From contig JARGPI010000026.1 in assembly GCA_029213005.1 (NCBI GenBank), positions 39,123 to 103,122 of the forward strand: a DNA stretch of 64,000 bases. The letters run 5' to 3'. Under the pieces are notes generated by a model that ran no database searches, had not been told where the DNA came from, and saw only the letters and a list, made by a program, of their open reading frames with translations. The DNA comes from Verrucomicrobiales bacterium (GTDB taxonomy: Bacteria > Verrucomicrobiota > Verrucomicrobiia > Verrucomicrobiales > DEV007). Of this stretch, positions 40,898 to 49,269 are shown one piece after another. Made by a program: the position numbers and the translations under genes. Position 1 is the first letter of the stretch. Each line of letters starts with the position of its first letter.

Positions 40898-43186
40898 ATG
40901 ACAGTATCCAGTTCTTCGCCCTTCGTCGCCCGCATTGCAGCTGAACTCAATATCCGGCCTCCCCAGGTAGAAGCCGTTGCCAAATTGCTCGAAGAAGGCG
41001 GCACCGTCCCGTTCATCGCCCGTTACCGGAAAGAGGCCACCGGCTCTCTCGATGAAGTCGCTATCACCGCGATCCGCGACCGCCTCGACCAACTCGCCGA
41101 ACTCGAAAAACGCCGCACCACGATCCTGAAATCCCTTACCGAGCGAGAACTCCTCACCGATGCTTTGAAGAAAAGCATCCTCGCAGCCGACTCGCTCACC
41201 GTCCTCGAAGACATCTACGCTCCGCACCGCCCGAAACGCCGGACCCGCGCCACGATCGCAAAGGAACGCGGGCTCGAGCCCCTTGCTGAAATCCTTTTGA
41301 AAAACCCATCGGCCGACATCATGAAGGAGGCGGAAAAATACCTCTCCTCCGAAAAAGAAGTCACCGAAATCGAAGAGGCACTCGCCGGTGCCCGCGACAT
41401 CATTGCAGAGCAGGTCGCCGATCACCCCGAATCACGGAAAGCGGTCCGGAAGGTGTATGAAGAATCTTCACGGGTCGCCGCGAAAGTGGTCGCCTCCAAA
41501 AAGAACGATCCGGAGGCGGCAAAATACCGCGACTATTTTGAATTCGACGAGCCACTCGACCAGATCCCCTCGCACCGGCTTCTCGCGATCCGTCGCGGCG
41601 AAAGCGAAGGATTCCTCAAACTCGGAATCGACGTGGAAGAAGAACAGGGCATTCGCGTCGCCGGCGGAAAATTCTTAACCGGCCAAACTTCGGATCAAGT
41701 CCATCTCGCCATCGAAGACGGCTGCAAACGCCTCCTTTTCCCCAGTATGGAAACAGAGATGCGCAACGCCTCCCGGAAACGCGCCGACGAAGAAGCGATC
41801 CGGGTTTTCTCCAGTAACCTCCGCGAATTGCTCCTCGCTTCTCCGCTCGGTCAGAAGCGCACTCTCGCGATCGACCCCGGTTTCCGGACCGGTTGTAAAA
41901 CGGTGGTTCTCGATGCCCAGGGCCAGCTTCTCCACAACGATGTGATCTACCTCGTCGGATCCGACCGCCAGCAGCTCGACGCCATCGACACCGTCAAATC
42001 TCTAGTTAAAAAGTACAAGATTGAAGCCATCGCCATCGGTAACGGAACCGCCAGCCGCGAAACTGAAAAGTTTGTCAAAGGCATCGGTATCGACCCATCG
42101 ATTCCCGTCGTTATGGTCAACGAAAGCGGCGCCTCGATCTATTCCGCCTCAGATGTGGCGAGAAAAGAATTCCCCGATCAGGACATCACCGTTCGCGGCG
42201 CCGTCTCGATTGGACGTCGCCTCATGGATCCTCTCGCCGAGTTGGTGAAGATCGATCCCAAATCAATCGGAGTGGGACAATACCAGCACGACGTCGATCA
42301 GAACCTGCTCAAATCAGCCCTGACCGATACCGTCGAAAGCTGCGTGAACGCCGTCGGCGTCGAAGTCAATACCGCCTCGGCCGAACTGCTTTCTCACGTC
42401 GCTGGACTCAACAAAACGATCGCGGAAAACATCGTTGCCTACCGGAATGAGAACGGGCCTTTCACCTCCCGCGCTCAGTTGAAAAAAGTGCCTCGTCTCG
42501 GAGCCAAAGCTTACGAACAGGCCGCTGGATTCCTCCGGATTCGCGATGCCAAAAACCCGCTCGACGCCAGCGCCGTTCATCCCGAGCGCTACTCCGTCGT
42601 TCAGGAAATGGCGAAGAATGTCGGCTGCAAAATTGAGGACCTGTTAACCACCGATCAACTGCGCAACCGGATTAATCTTGAAGACTACGTCCGCAACGAT
42701 GTCGGTATGCCCACGCTCCGCGACATCATCGATGAGCTGGCCCGTCCCGGTCGCGACCCCCGCGAGAAATTTGAGACCGTGGAATTTGCCGAAGGTATCG
42801 ACAAACCTTCCGACCTCAAAGAAGGCATGAAGCTCACCGGCGTGGTTACCAACGTCACAGCCTTCGGAGCCTTCGTCGACGTCGGCGTTCATCAGGACGG
42901 ACTGGTTCACATCAGCCAACTCGCCGATCAATACGTCGCCGATCCTGCGGATGTCGTGAAAGTCGGGCAGAAAGTGCAGGTCCGCGTTGTCGAAGTCGAT
43001 TTGAACCGCAACCGGATCAGCCTCAGCATGAAAGCGGAAGCCCCAACCGGCGGAAGCCAGCGTCAGAATCAGCCTAAACCGCGGAATCAGAACAACCGCC
43101 CCCGCCGCCAAAATCAGCCCCGCCGCGAAGAACCAGCCGGTGGAAACGACTGGTTTTCCGCAGCGATTGAAAAAGGGAAGAAGTAG
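40898..43186 (+). CDS. tex: Tex-family RNA-binding transcription accessory protein
   Basis: A 762-residue Tex. The N-terminal helical region (about 1-320) has 'TVPFIARYRKEATGSLDEVA' and 'DIYAPHRPKRRTRATIAKER'. The YqgF-like domain has 'LAIDPGFRTGCKTVVLDAQG' and 'AIGNGTASRETEKF'. A helix-hairpin-helix pair follows ('GPFTSRAQLKKVPRLGAKAY'). The S1 domain (about 640-715) is 'LTGVVTNVTAFGAFVDVGVH' onward. The Arg/Asn/Gln-rich tail may bind nucleic acid. Tex is a cytosolic protein known to affect toxin expression in Bordetella; its core role is unsettled. The paired motif upstream is unusual for a housekeeping gene. Confidence 0.95.
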   Translation: MTVSSSSPFVARIAAELNIRPPQVEAVAKLLEEGGTVPFIARYRKEATGSLDEVAITAIRDRLDQLAELEKRRTTILKSLTERELLTDALKKSILAADSLTVLEDIYAPHRPKRRTRATIAKERGLEPLAEILLKNPSADIMKEAEKYLSSEKEVTEIEEALAGARDIIAEQVADHPESRKAVRKVYEESSRVAAKVVASKKNDPEAAKYRDYFEFDEPLDQIPSHRLLAIRRGESEGFLKLGIDVEEEQGIRVAGGKFLTGQTSDQVHLAIEDGCKRLLFPSMETEMRNASRKRADEEAIRVFSSNLRELLLASPLGQKRTLAIDPGFRTGCKTVVLDAQGQLLHNDVIYLVGSDRQQLDAIDTVKSLVKKYKIEAIAIGNGTASRETEKFVKGIGIDPSIPVVMVNESGASIYSASDVARKEFPDQDITVRGAVSIGRRLMDPLAELVKIDPKSIGVGQYQHDVDQNLLKSALTDTVESCVNAVGVEVNTASAELLSHVAGLNKTIAENIVAYRNENGPFTSRAQLKKVPRLGAKAYEQAAGFLRIRDAKNPLDASAVHPERYSVVQEMAKNVGCKIEDLLTTDQLRNRINLEDYVRNDVGMPTLRDIIDELARPGRDPREKFETVEFAEGIDKPSDLKEGMKLTGVVTNVTAFGAFVDVGVHQDGLVHISQLADQYVADPADVVKVGQKVQVRVVEVDLNRNRISLSMKAEAPTGGSQRQNQPKPRNQNNRPRRQNQPRREEPAGGNDWFSAAIEKGKK

Positions 43187-43227
43187 AGAAACGGACTGTA
43201 AATCGACTCAGCTTCTCACGGTGGGAT

Positions 43228-43686
43228 TTACGACTGACGAATCCACTCAAGAAGCTGAGCCGCCATCCGGGCACCGGTGATCTGACGGACCACCGCTCCG
43301 TTCTCAAGTAGGGCAAAAGCCGGAATTCCTCTGACAGAAAAACGGCTCGCGATTGCAGGCTGAGTCTCGGTGTTCACCTTGGCAAAGACCACCTCCCCCG
43401 CAGCCTGCTTTGCGGCTTTACTGAATTCCGGGCCCACCATCTGGCAGGGTCCGCACCACGGCGCCCAGAAGTCCACCACCACAGGGAGCGGACTATCCGC
43501 GACCAACTTATCAAAGCTCGCCGAGCTGGTGATATCCACCGCTTGCGAAATCGCAGGTAAATCTTTCCCGCAGGTGCCGCAACGCCCCTTCTGCCCTATC
43601 CGGGAATACGCAATCCGGTTCCCGGTATCGCATCCGGAACAGACCACGATCACTCCACGATCGTCACAACTCAAAGTTTCGCTCAT
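43228..43686 (-). CDS. Thioredoxin 2-type protein (TrxC-like, with N-terminal zinc ribbon)
   Basis: A 152-residue protein started at the ATG at 43686 (MSETLSCDDRGVIVVCSGC); the frame extends 12 codons upstream without support. Residues about 16-42 have two Cys pairs ('VCSGC' and 'RCGTCGK'), as in TrxC. The thioredoxin domain has the active site 'FWAPWCGPCQMV' and the cis-Pro in 'VRGIPAFALLENG'. It reduces disulfides in the cytosol and, in E. coli, TrxC is linked to oxidative stress. It is convergent with tex. Confidence 0.9.
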   Translation of the reverse strand: MSETLSCDDRGVIVVCSGCDTGNRIAYSRIGQKGRCGTCGKDLPAISQAVDITSSASFDKLVADSPLPVVVDFWAPWCGPCQMVGPEFSKAAKQAAGEVVFAKVNTETQPAIASRFSVRGIPAFALLENGAVVRQITGARMAAQLLEWIRQS

Positions 43687-43750
43687 GGAATTGATATAAC
43701 CCGATTTTGATGAAAATGCCACTGTTCGGGCTCACGGACTCCTCTACACT

Positions 43751-45559
43751 TCAAAACGGCCAAAACCTCGGAATCAAAATCACCGCGGCGACGAGCAGCA
43801 GCAAATTCAGCGGAATCCCTATTTTCAGAAAGTCGCCGAATTTGTAGCCACCGGCGCCGTAAACATAGGTATTGGTCTGATAACCTATTGGAGTAATAAA
43901 ACTGGCACTGGCACCAAACATCACCGCAACGATAAAAGGTCTCGGGTCAACTCCCATCGAATCCGCGATCGAAATCACAACCGGGGTCAGCAGGATTGCC
44001 ACGGCGTTATTGGTCACCAGTTCCGTTAATATGGAAGCCAGTAAATATATCGCAGCCAGTATCATCACCGGTTGGGCACCGCTCATCATACCAACCACGC
44101 CGGTCGCCATAAATTCAGCGCCCCCGGTGGTCTCCATGGCGCGCCCGATCGCCAGCATTCCATAGATCAGGAACAGAATGTTCCACTCGATACAACGATA
44201 GGCTTCCCGCGTCTCCACGCAGCCCGAGACAACCACGATGACGGCACCGATCATTGCCGCACTACTAATCGACATCACATTCAGCGCCGATAACAATACC
44301 ACGCCTAACATCGTTCCCACGGCGACGACAATCTTTGATTTCCGGGGAGGTGTCTCGTTACTTTCGTTGAGACTGAGAAAGTCCTCCTCCTGCTGCAAAC
44401 GCACCAAACAGTGAGTCGGCCCTTCAATCAAAATCGTGTCGCCAAACGCCAGTTTAATGTCCTGATAACCCTCCTTTAGGTTCTCCCCTTTCCGGTGAAT
44501 CGCGGCCACGACGACACCATAGTTCCGCCGTAATTTTGAATCCCGGATCGTCCGGCCAATCATCGAACTCTTGTTCCCGATAATTGCCTCTACCGTTTTC
44601 ACTTCGATCCCCCGATCTCCCTCACCCTCGGTTCCAATTTTTTCATGAAGCATCGTGATCCCACTGGTGGTGCGAATCTCCCCGAGTTTTTTTGAAGTGG
44701 CGCGAAACCAGAGAATATCCCCCTCTTCGATGACCAGGGCATCCAGAGGTATATCTCTCATCTGGACGCCCTGACGAATCACTTCGTAAACAATAGTCCG
44801 CTTCCGGTCGAGGAAAAGAGGGTGAGAAATGAGGCGGGCCCCCACCAATGAAGACGACGGCTCAACCTCCACCGCAGTACAGAAGCGACGGGTATCTTCT
44901 GCGTCGAGCAGACTGCTTACCGTATCTCGATTCGGTAGTAACTTCTGACCAAAGAAGTAGAGATAGAGAAAACCAATTAAAGCATATACCGATCCCAATC
45001 CGGTGATTTCAAAAACACCGAACGCGGGTTGACCGGCTTCTTTGGCCACCCCGGCGACGAGCAGGTTGGTCGAGGTCCCCAGCATCGTCATCGTACCGCC
45101 GAGGATGCTGAGAAAGGATAACGGAATCAAAAGTTTACTGGCTTTAAATCCGGAAGAACGGGCGAAGGCCATGATGACCGGCAGGAACACGACCACGATC
45201 GGTGTATTATTGAGAAACGCAGACAGTGGCATCACTATCAAAGCGAGAACTACAATGACACGACCCGCCGACTTTCCGGCCCAGATTGAAAATCTGCCGG
45301 CGATCCAATCAATCGCTCCGGTCCGGGAGAGAGCTTCACTCAGGACAAACATCGCTCCAATCGTGACAGGCGCGGTATTTCCGAAGACAACTTTGATATC
45401 GGTCTCGTCGAGTATTCTCGCGAGAATCAAAATACTCATACCACTGAGAGCGACCAGCTCCGGAGCCAGCCACTCTTTTACGAAACAGATAAAAACAAGC
45501 GCCAGAATGAAAAAGGTGAAAATCATTTCAACCTGTGCCGAAGTCATCGCGAATATCAT
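43751..45559 (-). CDS. SLC13/DASS-type transporter with two RCK_C domains
   Basis: A 602-residue membrane protein with about 12 helices. The halves carry the family's two hairpin motifs 'LNNTPIVVVFLPV' and 'VTNNAVAILLTPVVI', and the N-terminal one follows 'SEALSRTGAIDWIAGRFS'. Between them (about 205-410) lie two RCK_C/TrkA_C-like domains ('VVAAIHRKGENLKEGYQDIK', 'LAFGDTILIEGP'). Such proteins in bacteria transport sulfate, dicarboxylates or similar anions with Na+; the substrate is unknown. ATGs at 45559 and 45547 are both possible starts. Confidence 0.9.
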   Translation of the reverse strand: MIFAMTSAQVEMIFTFFILALVFICFVKEWLAPELVALSGMSILILARILDETDIKVVFGNTAPVTIGAMFVLSEALSRTGAIDWIAGRFSIWAGKSAGRVIVVLALIVMPLSAFLNNTPIVVVFLPVIMAFARSSGFKASKLLIPLSFLSILGGTMTMLGTSTNLLVAGVAKEAGQPAFGVFEITGLGSVYALIGFLYLYFFGQKLLPNRDTVSSLLDAEDTRRFCTAVEVEPSSSLVGARLISHPLFLDRKRTIVYEVIRQGVQMRDIPLDALVIEEGDILWFRATSKKLGEIRTTSGITMLHEKIGTEGEGDRGIEVKTVEAIIGNKSSMIGRTIRDSKLRRNYGVVVAAIHRKGENLKEGYQDIKLAFGDTILIEGPTHCLVRLQQEEDFLSLNESNETPPRKSKIVVAVGTMLGVVLLSALNVMSISSAAMIGAVIVVVSGCVETREAYRCIEWNILFLIYGMLAIGRAMETTGGAEFMATGVVGMMSGAQPVMILAAIYLLASILTELVTNNAVAILLTPVVISIADSMGVDPRPFIVAVMFGASASFITPIGYQTNTYVYGAGGYKFGDFLKIGIPLNLLLLVAAVILIPRFWPF

Positions 45560-45847
45560 CGCCCGAAATTACAGTCTAATCTTCAATTCCGCACGGTGGA
45601 ATCGAACGATTCTTTCCTGACACACCAAAATAGTCCGCCCGCAGAACTGCGTGATGCAGCTTGCATGAACCGGCCCCGCGTAATGCACTTTTCACCGCGT
45701 AATTCCCCGCCTCCGGGGGGCAACACCAAAACCTCAGGATTGCGACAAACCGTTAACCACCAAAATATTAAGATTTCAATTAATCCTTCTGAGGGGTTTC
45801 GCTCGAATTCTGCGTTTCATAGTGAAGCAATCAATGAAACGAAAACC

Positions 45848-47551
45848 ATGAAAAAGCCTATCCCTAATACTTTGAAAGTGGCGGTCGCTGCGAGCTTACT
45901 CGCTGCGCCGTTTAGTCTGGTGTCTGCTCAGGGCATCTCAATCGAAGGCGTTCCGGAAATTTCTGTGAAAGTTCCCGAACCCCAAAAGGAGCGCCCTCAG
46001 CCAAAAGCCAAGCCAAAAGAAAAAGAGCCGAAAGCCAACCGCCCCGCACCTAAACCGAAGCCGGAAAGAGCAGAACGGGCCCCGAAACGCCAACCGGAAA
46101 AGCCACAAGTGCAAACTCCCGATCCACGAAAAGTGGTAAGAGAAGTTACTGAGAGACCAATGCAAAACCCCAAAGGCAATCGCAACCCCGCCGCCGAGGA
46201 GAATGCCCGGCAGCGTGAAAAAGCGGTCGCAGATGCTGCTGCCGCAAGGCAGGCCGAGCTGGAGCGGCGCATGGCTCAGCAAAAAGCGCAAGCCGCCCGC
46301 GAAGTTCCCAAAGGTAAGGGCAAAAGCGCTGAAAAAGGAGCACCGAAAGGCAACCCGAACACGGTGCAGACCCGGCCCGAGGCTAAAGGAAACCGCGGAA
46401 CGCCCAAAGGCGAACCGGTCAGGGAAATCCCAGTCAAGCAGGACATGAGACCTGTCGCTCAAGAGGAGCGCCCCGCCCCGCCGACTCCACAACCGGAAGT
46501 AGCCCCTGTCGTTCGCGACCGGGAAAAAGAAAAAGCCGTCGCTGAGGCGGAAGCCAGAGTGAGCAAAGAGGTCAACCGGGAGAAACTCGCAATCAAAGAT
46601 CCCGCAGACGCCCGCCAGATGATCCAGAAAATTATTGGTGAAAACAGCGACTTGGCTACCACCGAGCAGCGCCGTGATTTGGCATCGAGGAGAGGGCCCG
46701 ATTCCTCAAGAGACCGCGATAGAGATGGCCGCGACCGGGACAGAGATGACGATCGGGATCGAGACCGCAGAGACAACGACCGGGACCGGGACCACGATCG
46801 GGACAGGCACGACGCCTCTCCCCGGGATGCCGTGGTATCCTATCTTTTGAATCGCTTTCTGGGCAGAGCCACGTTGAACGATGCGCCTCCGGAATACCGG
46901 AGAGGTCACCCTCGAGGTGATGGCCGCCACGGAGACCGTTATGACCGGGATCGCGACGAGCATCTTCACCATCGTCACCCGGTTTATCAAGGACGCCGTC
47001 ATGTGAGATACCGTTCACGTCAGGACGTGCCGGCAATCCTTCTCGCCGCATCGGTTTTGAATCGCGTCCACGTCCAGCATTATAATGAAGTAAACTACCT
47101 TCCGCCACGTCCGGAATCTACGGGCTATCAATCCGATGTTCCCCGTGAATACCTTCAGCCGGACTCCTATGTGGTATCATACAATGTCGATCCGAATTCG
47201 ATGATTAGTCGGGATGATATCCTCTTTCAACAGGGCTCAACCCAGTTCGCTGATCAATATTCCTACCAGATAGTCGACGAGTTGGCCGCAGCGATGCGCG
47301 ACTCATCCCTGGCTAACGAGCGCTTCATCATCGAGGGCCATGCCTCTGCGGAAGGTGGATACGAATCCAACCTCGCTCTGTCACAACGCAGAGCGGAGCG
47401 CATCGTCCGCGACATCGTCCGTCAAGGCGTGTCGCCAGAGCGTTTGATTCCGGTCGGCTACGGAGAGAGCGAAGCCTCCTATCCGGCGAGTGCCGCCGAA
47501 AGCGAGCGCCGCTATGACCGGAAGGTAGTCGTCTTCCGAATGAGTGAGTAG
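45848..47551 (+). CDS. Exported low-complexity protein with C-terminal OmpA-like domain
   Basis: A 567-residue protein started at the ATG at 45848 (MKKPIPNTLKVAVAASLLAA), which gives a signal peptide ending SAQ; the open frame upstream is not conserved. Residues about 40-280 are rich in Pro, Lys, Arg and Glu. Residues about 285-325 are almost only Asp and Arg ('DRDRDGRDRDRDDDRDRDRR'). A His/Arg-rich section follows. The C-terminal 110 residues are an OmpA/MotB peptidoglycan-binding domain ('FIIEGHASAEGGYESNLALS', 'RRAERIVRDIVRQGV', 'LIPVGYGESE'). It probably anchors to the cell wall from the periplasm. A terminator follows 35 bp after the stop. Confidence 0.8.
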   Translation: MKKPIPNTLKVAVAASLLAAPFSLVSAQGISIEGVPEISVKVPEPQKERPQPKAKPKEKEPKANRPAPKPKPERAERAPKRQPEKPQVQTPDPRKVVREVTERPMQNPKGNRNPAAEENARQREKAVADAAAARQAELERRMAQQKAQAAREVPKGKGKSAEKGAPKGNPNTVQTRPEAKGNRGTPKGEPVREIPVKQDMRPVAQEERPAPPTPQPEVAPVVRDREKEKAVAEAEARVSKEVNREKLAIKDPADARQMIQKIIGENSDLATTEQRRDLASRRGPDSSRDRDRDGRDRDRDDDRDRDRRDNDRDRDHDRDRHDASPRDAVVSYLLNRFLGRATLNDAPPEYRRGHPRGDGRHGDRYDRDRDEHLHHRHPVYQGRRHVRYRSRQDVPAILLAASVLNRVHVQHYNEVNYLPPRPESTGYQSDVPREYLQPDSYVVSYNVDPNSMISRDDILFQQGSTQFADQYSYQIVDELAAAMRDSSLANERFIIEGHASAEGGYESNLALSQRRAERIVRDIVRQGVSPERLIPVGYGESEASYPASAAESERRYDRKVVVFRMSE

Positions 47552-47586
47552 GTCGTTATTTTAAACGCCCATTTCTCCCAAATGCG

Positions 47587-47623
47587 AATCCACAGTGGTG
47601 CTACGGTGCCGCTGTGGATTTTT
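47587..47623 (+). terminator. Rho-independent terminator after the OmpA-like gene
   Basis: AATCCACAG (47587-47595) pairs with CTGTGGATT (47612-47620), with partial inner pairing, followed by TTT. Further AATGC/GCATT pairing outside lengthens the stem. Confidence 0.8.
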
Positions 47624-47740
47624 GCATTCTCTAGTGTAGTGACCTGTAATTGTTTGGATTAAATTAGCTGCTCTAAAGCCCATTAGAAAATGGGTCCGAG
47701 GTGATTTGTTAATGAATTACACCTGGGAATATTTAACCCG

Positions 47741-47813
47741 GTAGCAACGTCCTTTGGACGTTCCCAATGCCGGCGCACTCTACCACCGCAGAACCTCCAA
47801 AGGAGGTTGCTAC
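47741..47813. repeat. REP-like nested palindrome
   Basis: Two 22-bp arms at 47741-47762 and 47792-47813 are inverted copies with two mismatches. Each reads GTAGCAAC-(G/C)TCCTTTGGA-(C/G)GTT and its inner 16-17 bp is itself nearly palindromic, so each arm folds and the two arms also pair. A 29-nt spacer lies between. It lies just beyond the 3' end of the DUF1501 gene. The form recalls REP/BIME elements; no transposase is near. Confidence 0.65.
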
Positions 47814-47852
47814 CCATCGCTCGCCACGAAACGCTCAGTACTAGCCAATCGC

Positions 47853-49250
47853 TCAGGCGAGGATTCCTGTTGCCACTTCTCCAGAGGTTTCTGTGAGCCG
47901 AAAATTTCTGCCGCCGTAGTTGTAGGTCAGCCGCTTGTGATCGATACCGAGGAGATGAAGGATCGTCGCATGCCAGTCATGGATGTGCATGGGATTCTCT
48001 ACTGCCTTGTAACCGATCTCGTCAGTCGATCCGTAGTTCATGCCACCTTTGACTCCACCTCCGGCCATCCAGAGCGAGAAGCCTTTGTGATTGTGGTCGC
48101 GACCGTTGACGCCCTGCATGTAGGGTGTGCGGCCGAATTCACCGGCCCAGACGACGAGGGTGTCGTCTAACATTCCCCTGAGCTTGAGATCGGTGAGCAG
48201 GGCGGCAATTGGCTGATCGGTTTGTTGGCAGTTTTTGGCGAGATTTTCCTGAATCAGCGAGTGATGATCCCAACCGACCGGTGAAGAAATTTCGATAAAG
48301 CGCACGCCCGCTTCCGCCATGCGACGGGCAAGGAGACACTGCCTCGCGAAGGCGTCGGAGCCTTTGCCGATGCCATAGAGGTCGAGGGTGGATTGGGATT
48401 CAGCTGTGAGATCGAGCGCGTCGGGCACCTCCGACTGCATTCGGAATGCTAGTTCAAACGACTCGATCATTCCCTCAATCTGGGGTTGATAGACATCTTT
48501 CCTGAGCTTGTGGCGATTGAGCCCGCGGATCAGGTCGAGCTGGGCGCGCTGGGCTTTGCGGCTCAGATTTTTGTTCTCGATATTTTTCATCGGAGGCCCC
48601 GGAGTCTGGTCTTTCTTGAGAAAAGCCGCATAGAGAGCCGGGATCTGGCTGCCGCCAACACGGGTTCCCTGGCAGATGGAAGGCAGAAAAGCGCTTCCAT
48701 AGTTGCGTGCGCCGCCGTTGTCAGCAGGTGGATTCAGGGTGATGAAGCCGGGCAGGTTTTCGTTCTCGGTTCCGAGTCCATACACCGTCCATGCTCCCAG
48801 GGAGGGACGCACGAACTGAAAACTTCCGGTATGCATTTGGACGAAGGCCGGCGAGTGGTTCGGCAGGTCGGTCTGCATAGAATTGACGATGCAAAGATCA
48901 TCCGCGTGCTTCGCGAGATGCGGCATCAGGTCGGTCATCCAGAGACCGGACTTGCCCTGTTGGGAAAAGGGATGCACCGGGCCGACCAGGGGCGCACCGC
49001 CGAATTTTTCTGCCAGTCCCGTGGTCTTTCCATCGGCTTTGATCAGTTCCGGTTTGTAGTCAAATAAATCGACGTGGGACGGGCCACCTTTCATGGAGAG
49101 GAAAATGACCCGTTTGGCCCGGGCGGGAAAGTTCCGCCCGGCCGAAGACGCTCCGTTGGCAATAGCCGAGAAAGCGAGCCATCCCAAACCAAGTGTGCTC
49201 GATTGTAGAAAATCCCGGCGGGAGGATGAGGTTGGATTCAGATTGTTCAT
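47853..49250 (-). CDS. DUF1501 protein, Tat-exported
   Basis: A 465-residue protein with a twin-arginine signal ('SSSRRDFLQSSTLGLGWLAF'). DUF1501 features are complete: 'RVIFLSMKGGPSHVDLFDYK', 'GPVHPFSQQGKSG', 'DLCIVNSMQTDLPNHSPAFV' and a C-terminal 'VVWAGEFGRTPYMQGVNGRD'. The fold belongs to the alkaline phosphatase/sulfatase superfamily, but without a formylglycine motif; no activity is established. It is the last gene of a five-gene operon, 19 bp after the DUF1549/DUF1553 gene, its usual partner in PVC bacteria. Confidence 0.92.
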   Translation of the reverse strand: MNNLNPTSSSRRDFLQSSTLGLGWLAFSAIANGASSAGRNFPARAKRVIFLSMKGGPSHVDLFDYKPELIKADGKTTGLAEKFGGAPLVGPVHPFSQQGKSGLWMTDLMPHLAKHADDLCIVNSMQTDLPNHSPAFVQMHTGSFQFVRPSLGAWTVYGLGTENENLPGFITLNPPADNGGARNYGSAFLPSICQGTRVGGSQIPALYAAFLKKDQTPGPPMKNIENKNLSRKAQRAQLDLIRGLNRHKLRKDVYQPQIEGMIESFELAFRMQSEVPDALDLTAESQSTLDLYGIGKGSDAFARQCLLARRMAEAGVRFIEISSPVGWDHHSLIQENLAKNCQQTDQPIAALLTDLKLRGMLDDTLVVWAGEFGRTPYMQGVNGRDHNHKGFSLWMAGGGVKGGMNYGSTDEIGYKAVENPMHIHDWHATILHLLGIDHKRLTYNYGGRNFRLTETSGEVATGILA

Positions 49251-49269
49251 AGGACGTAATGGCTCGGTG

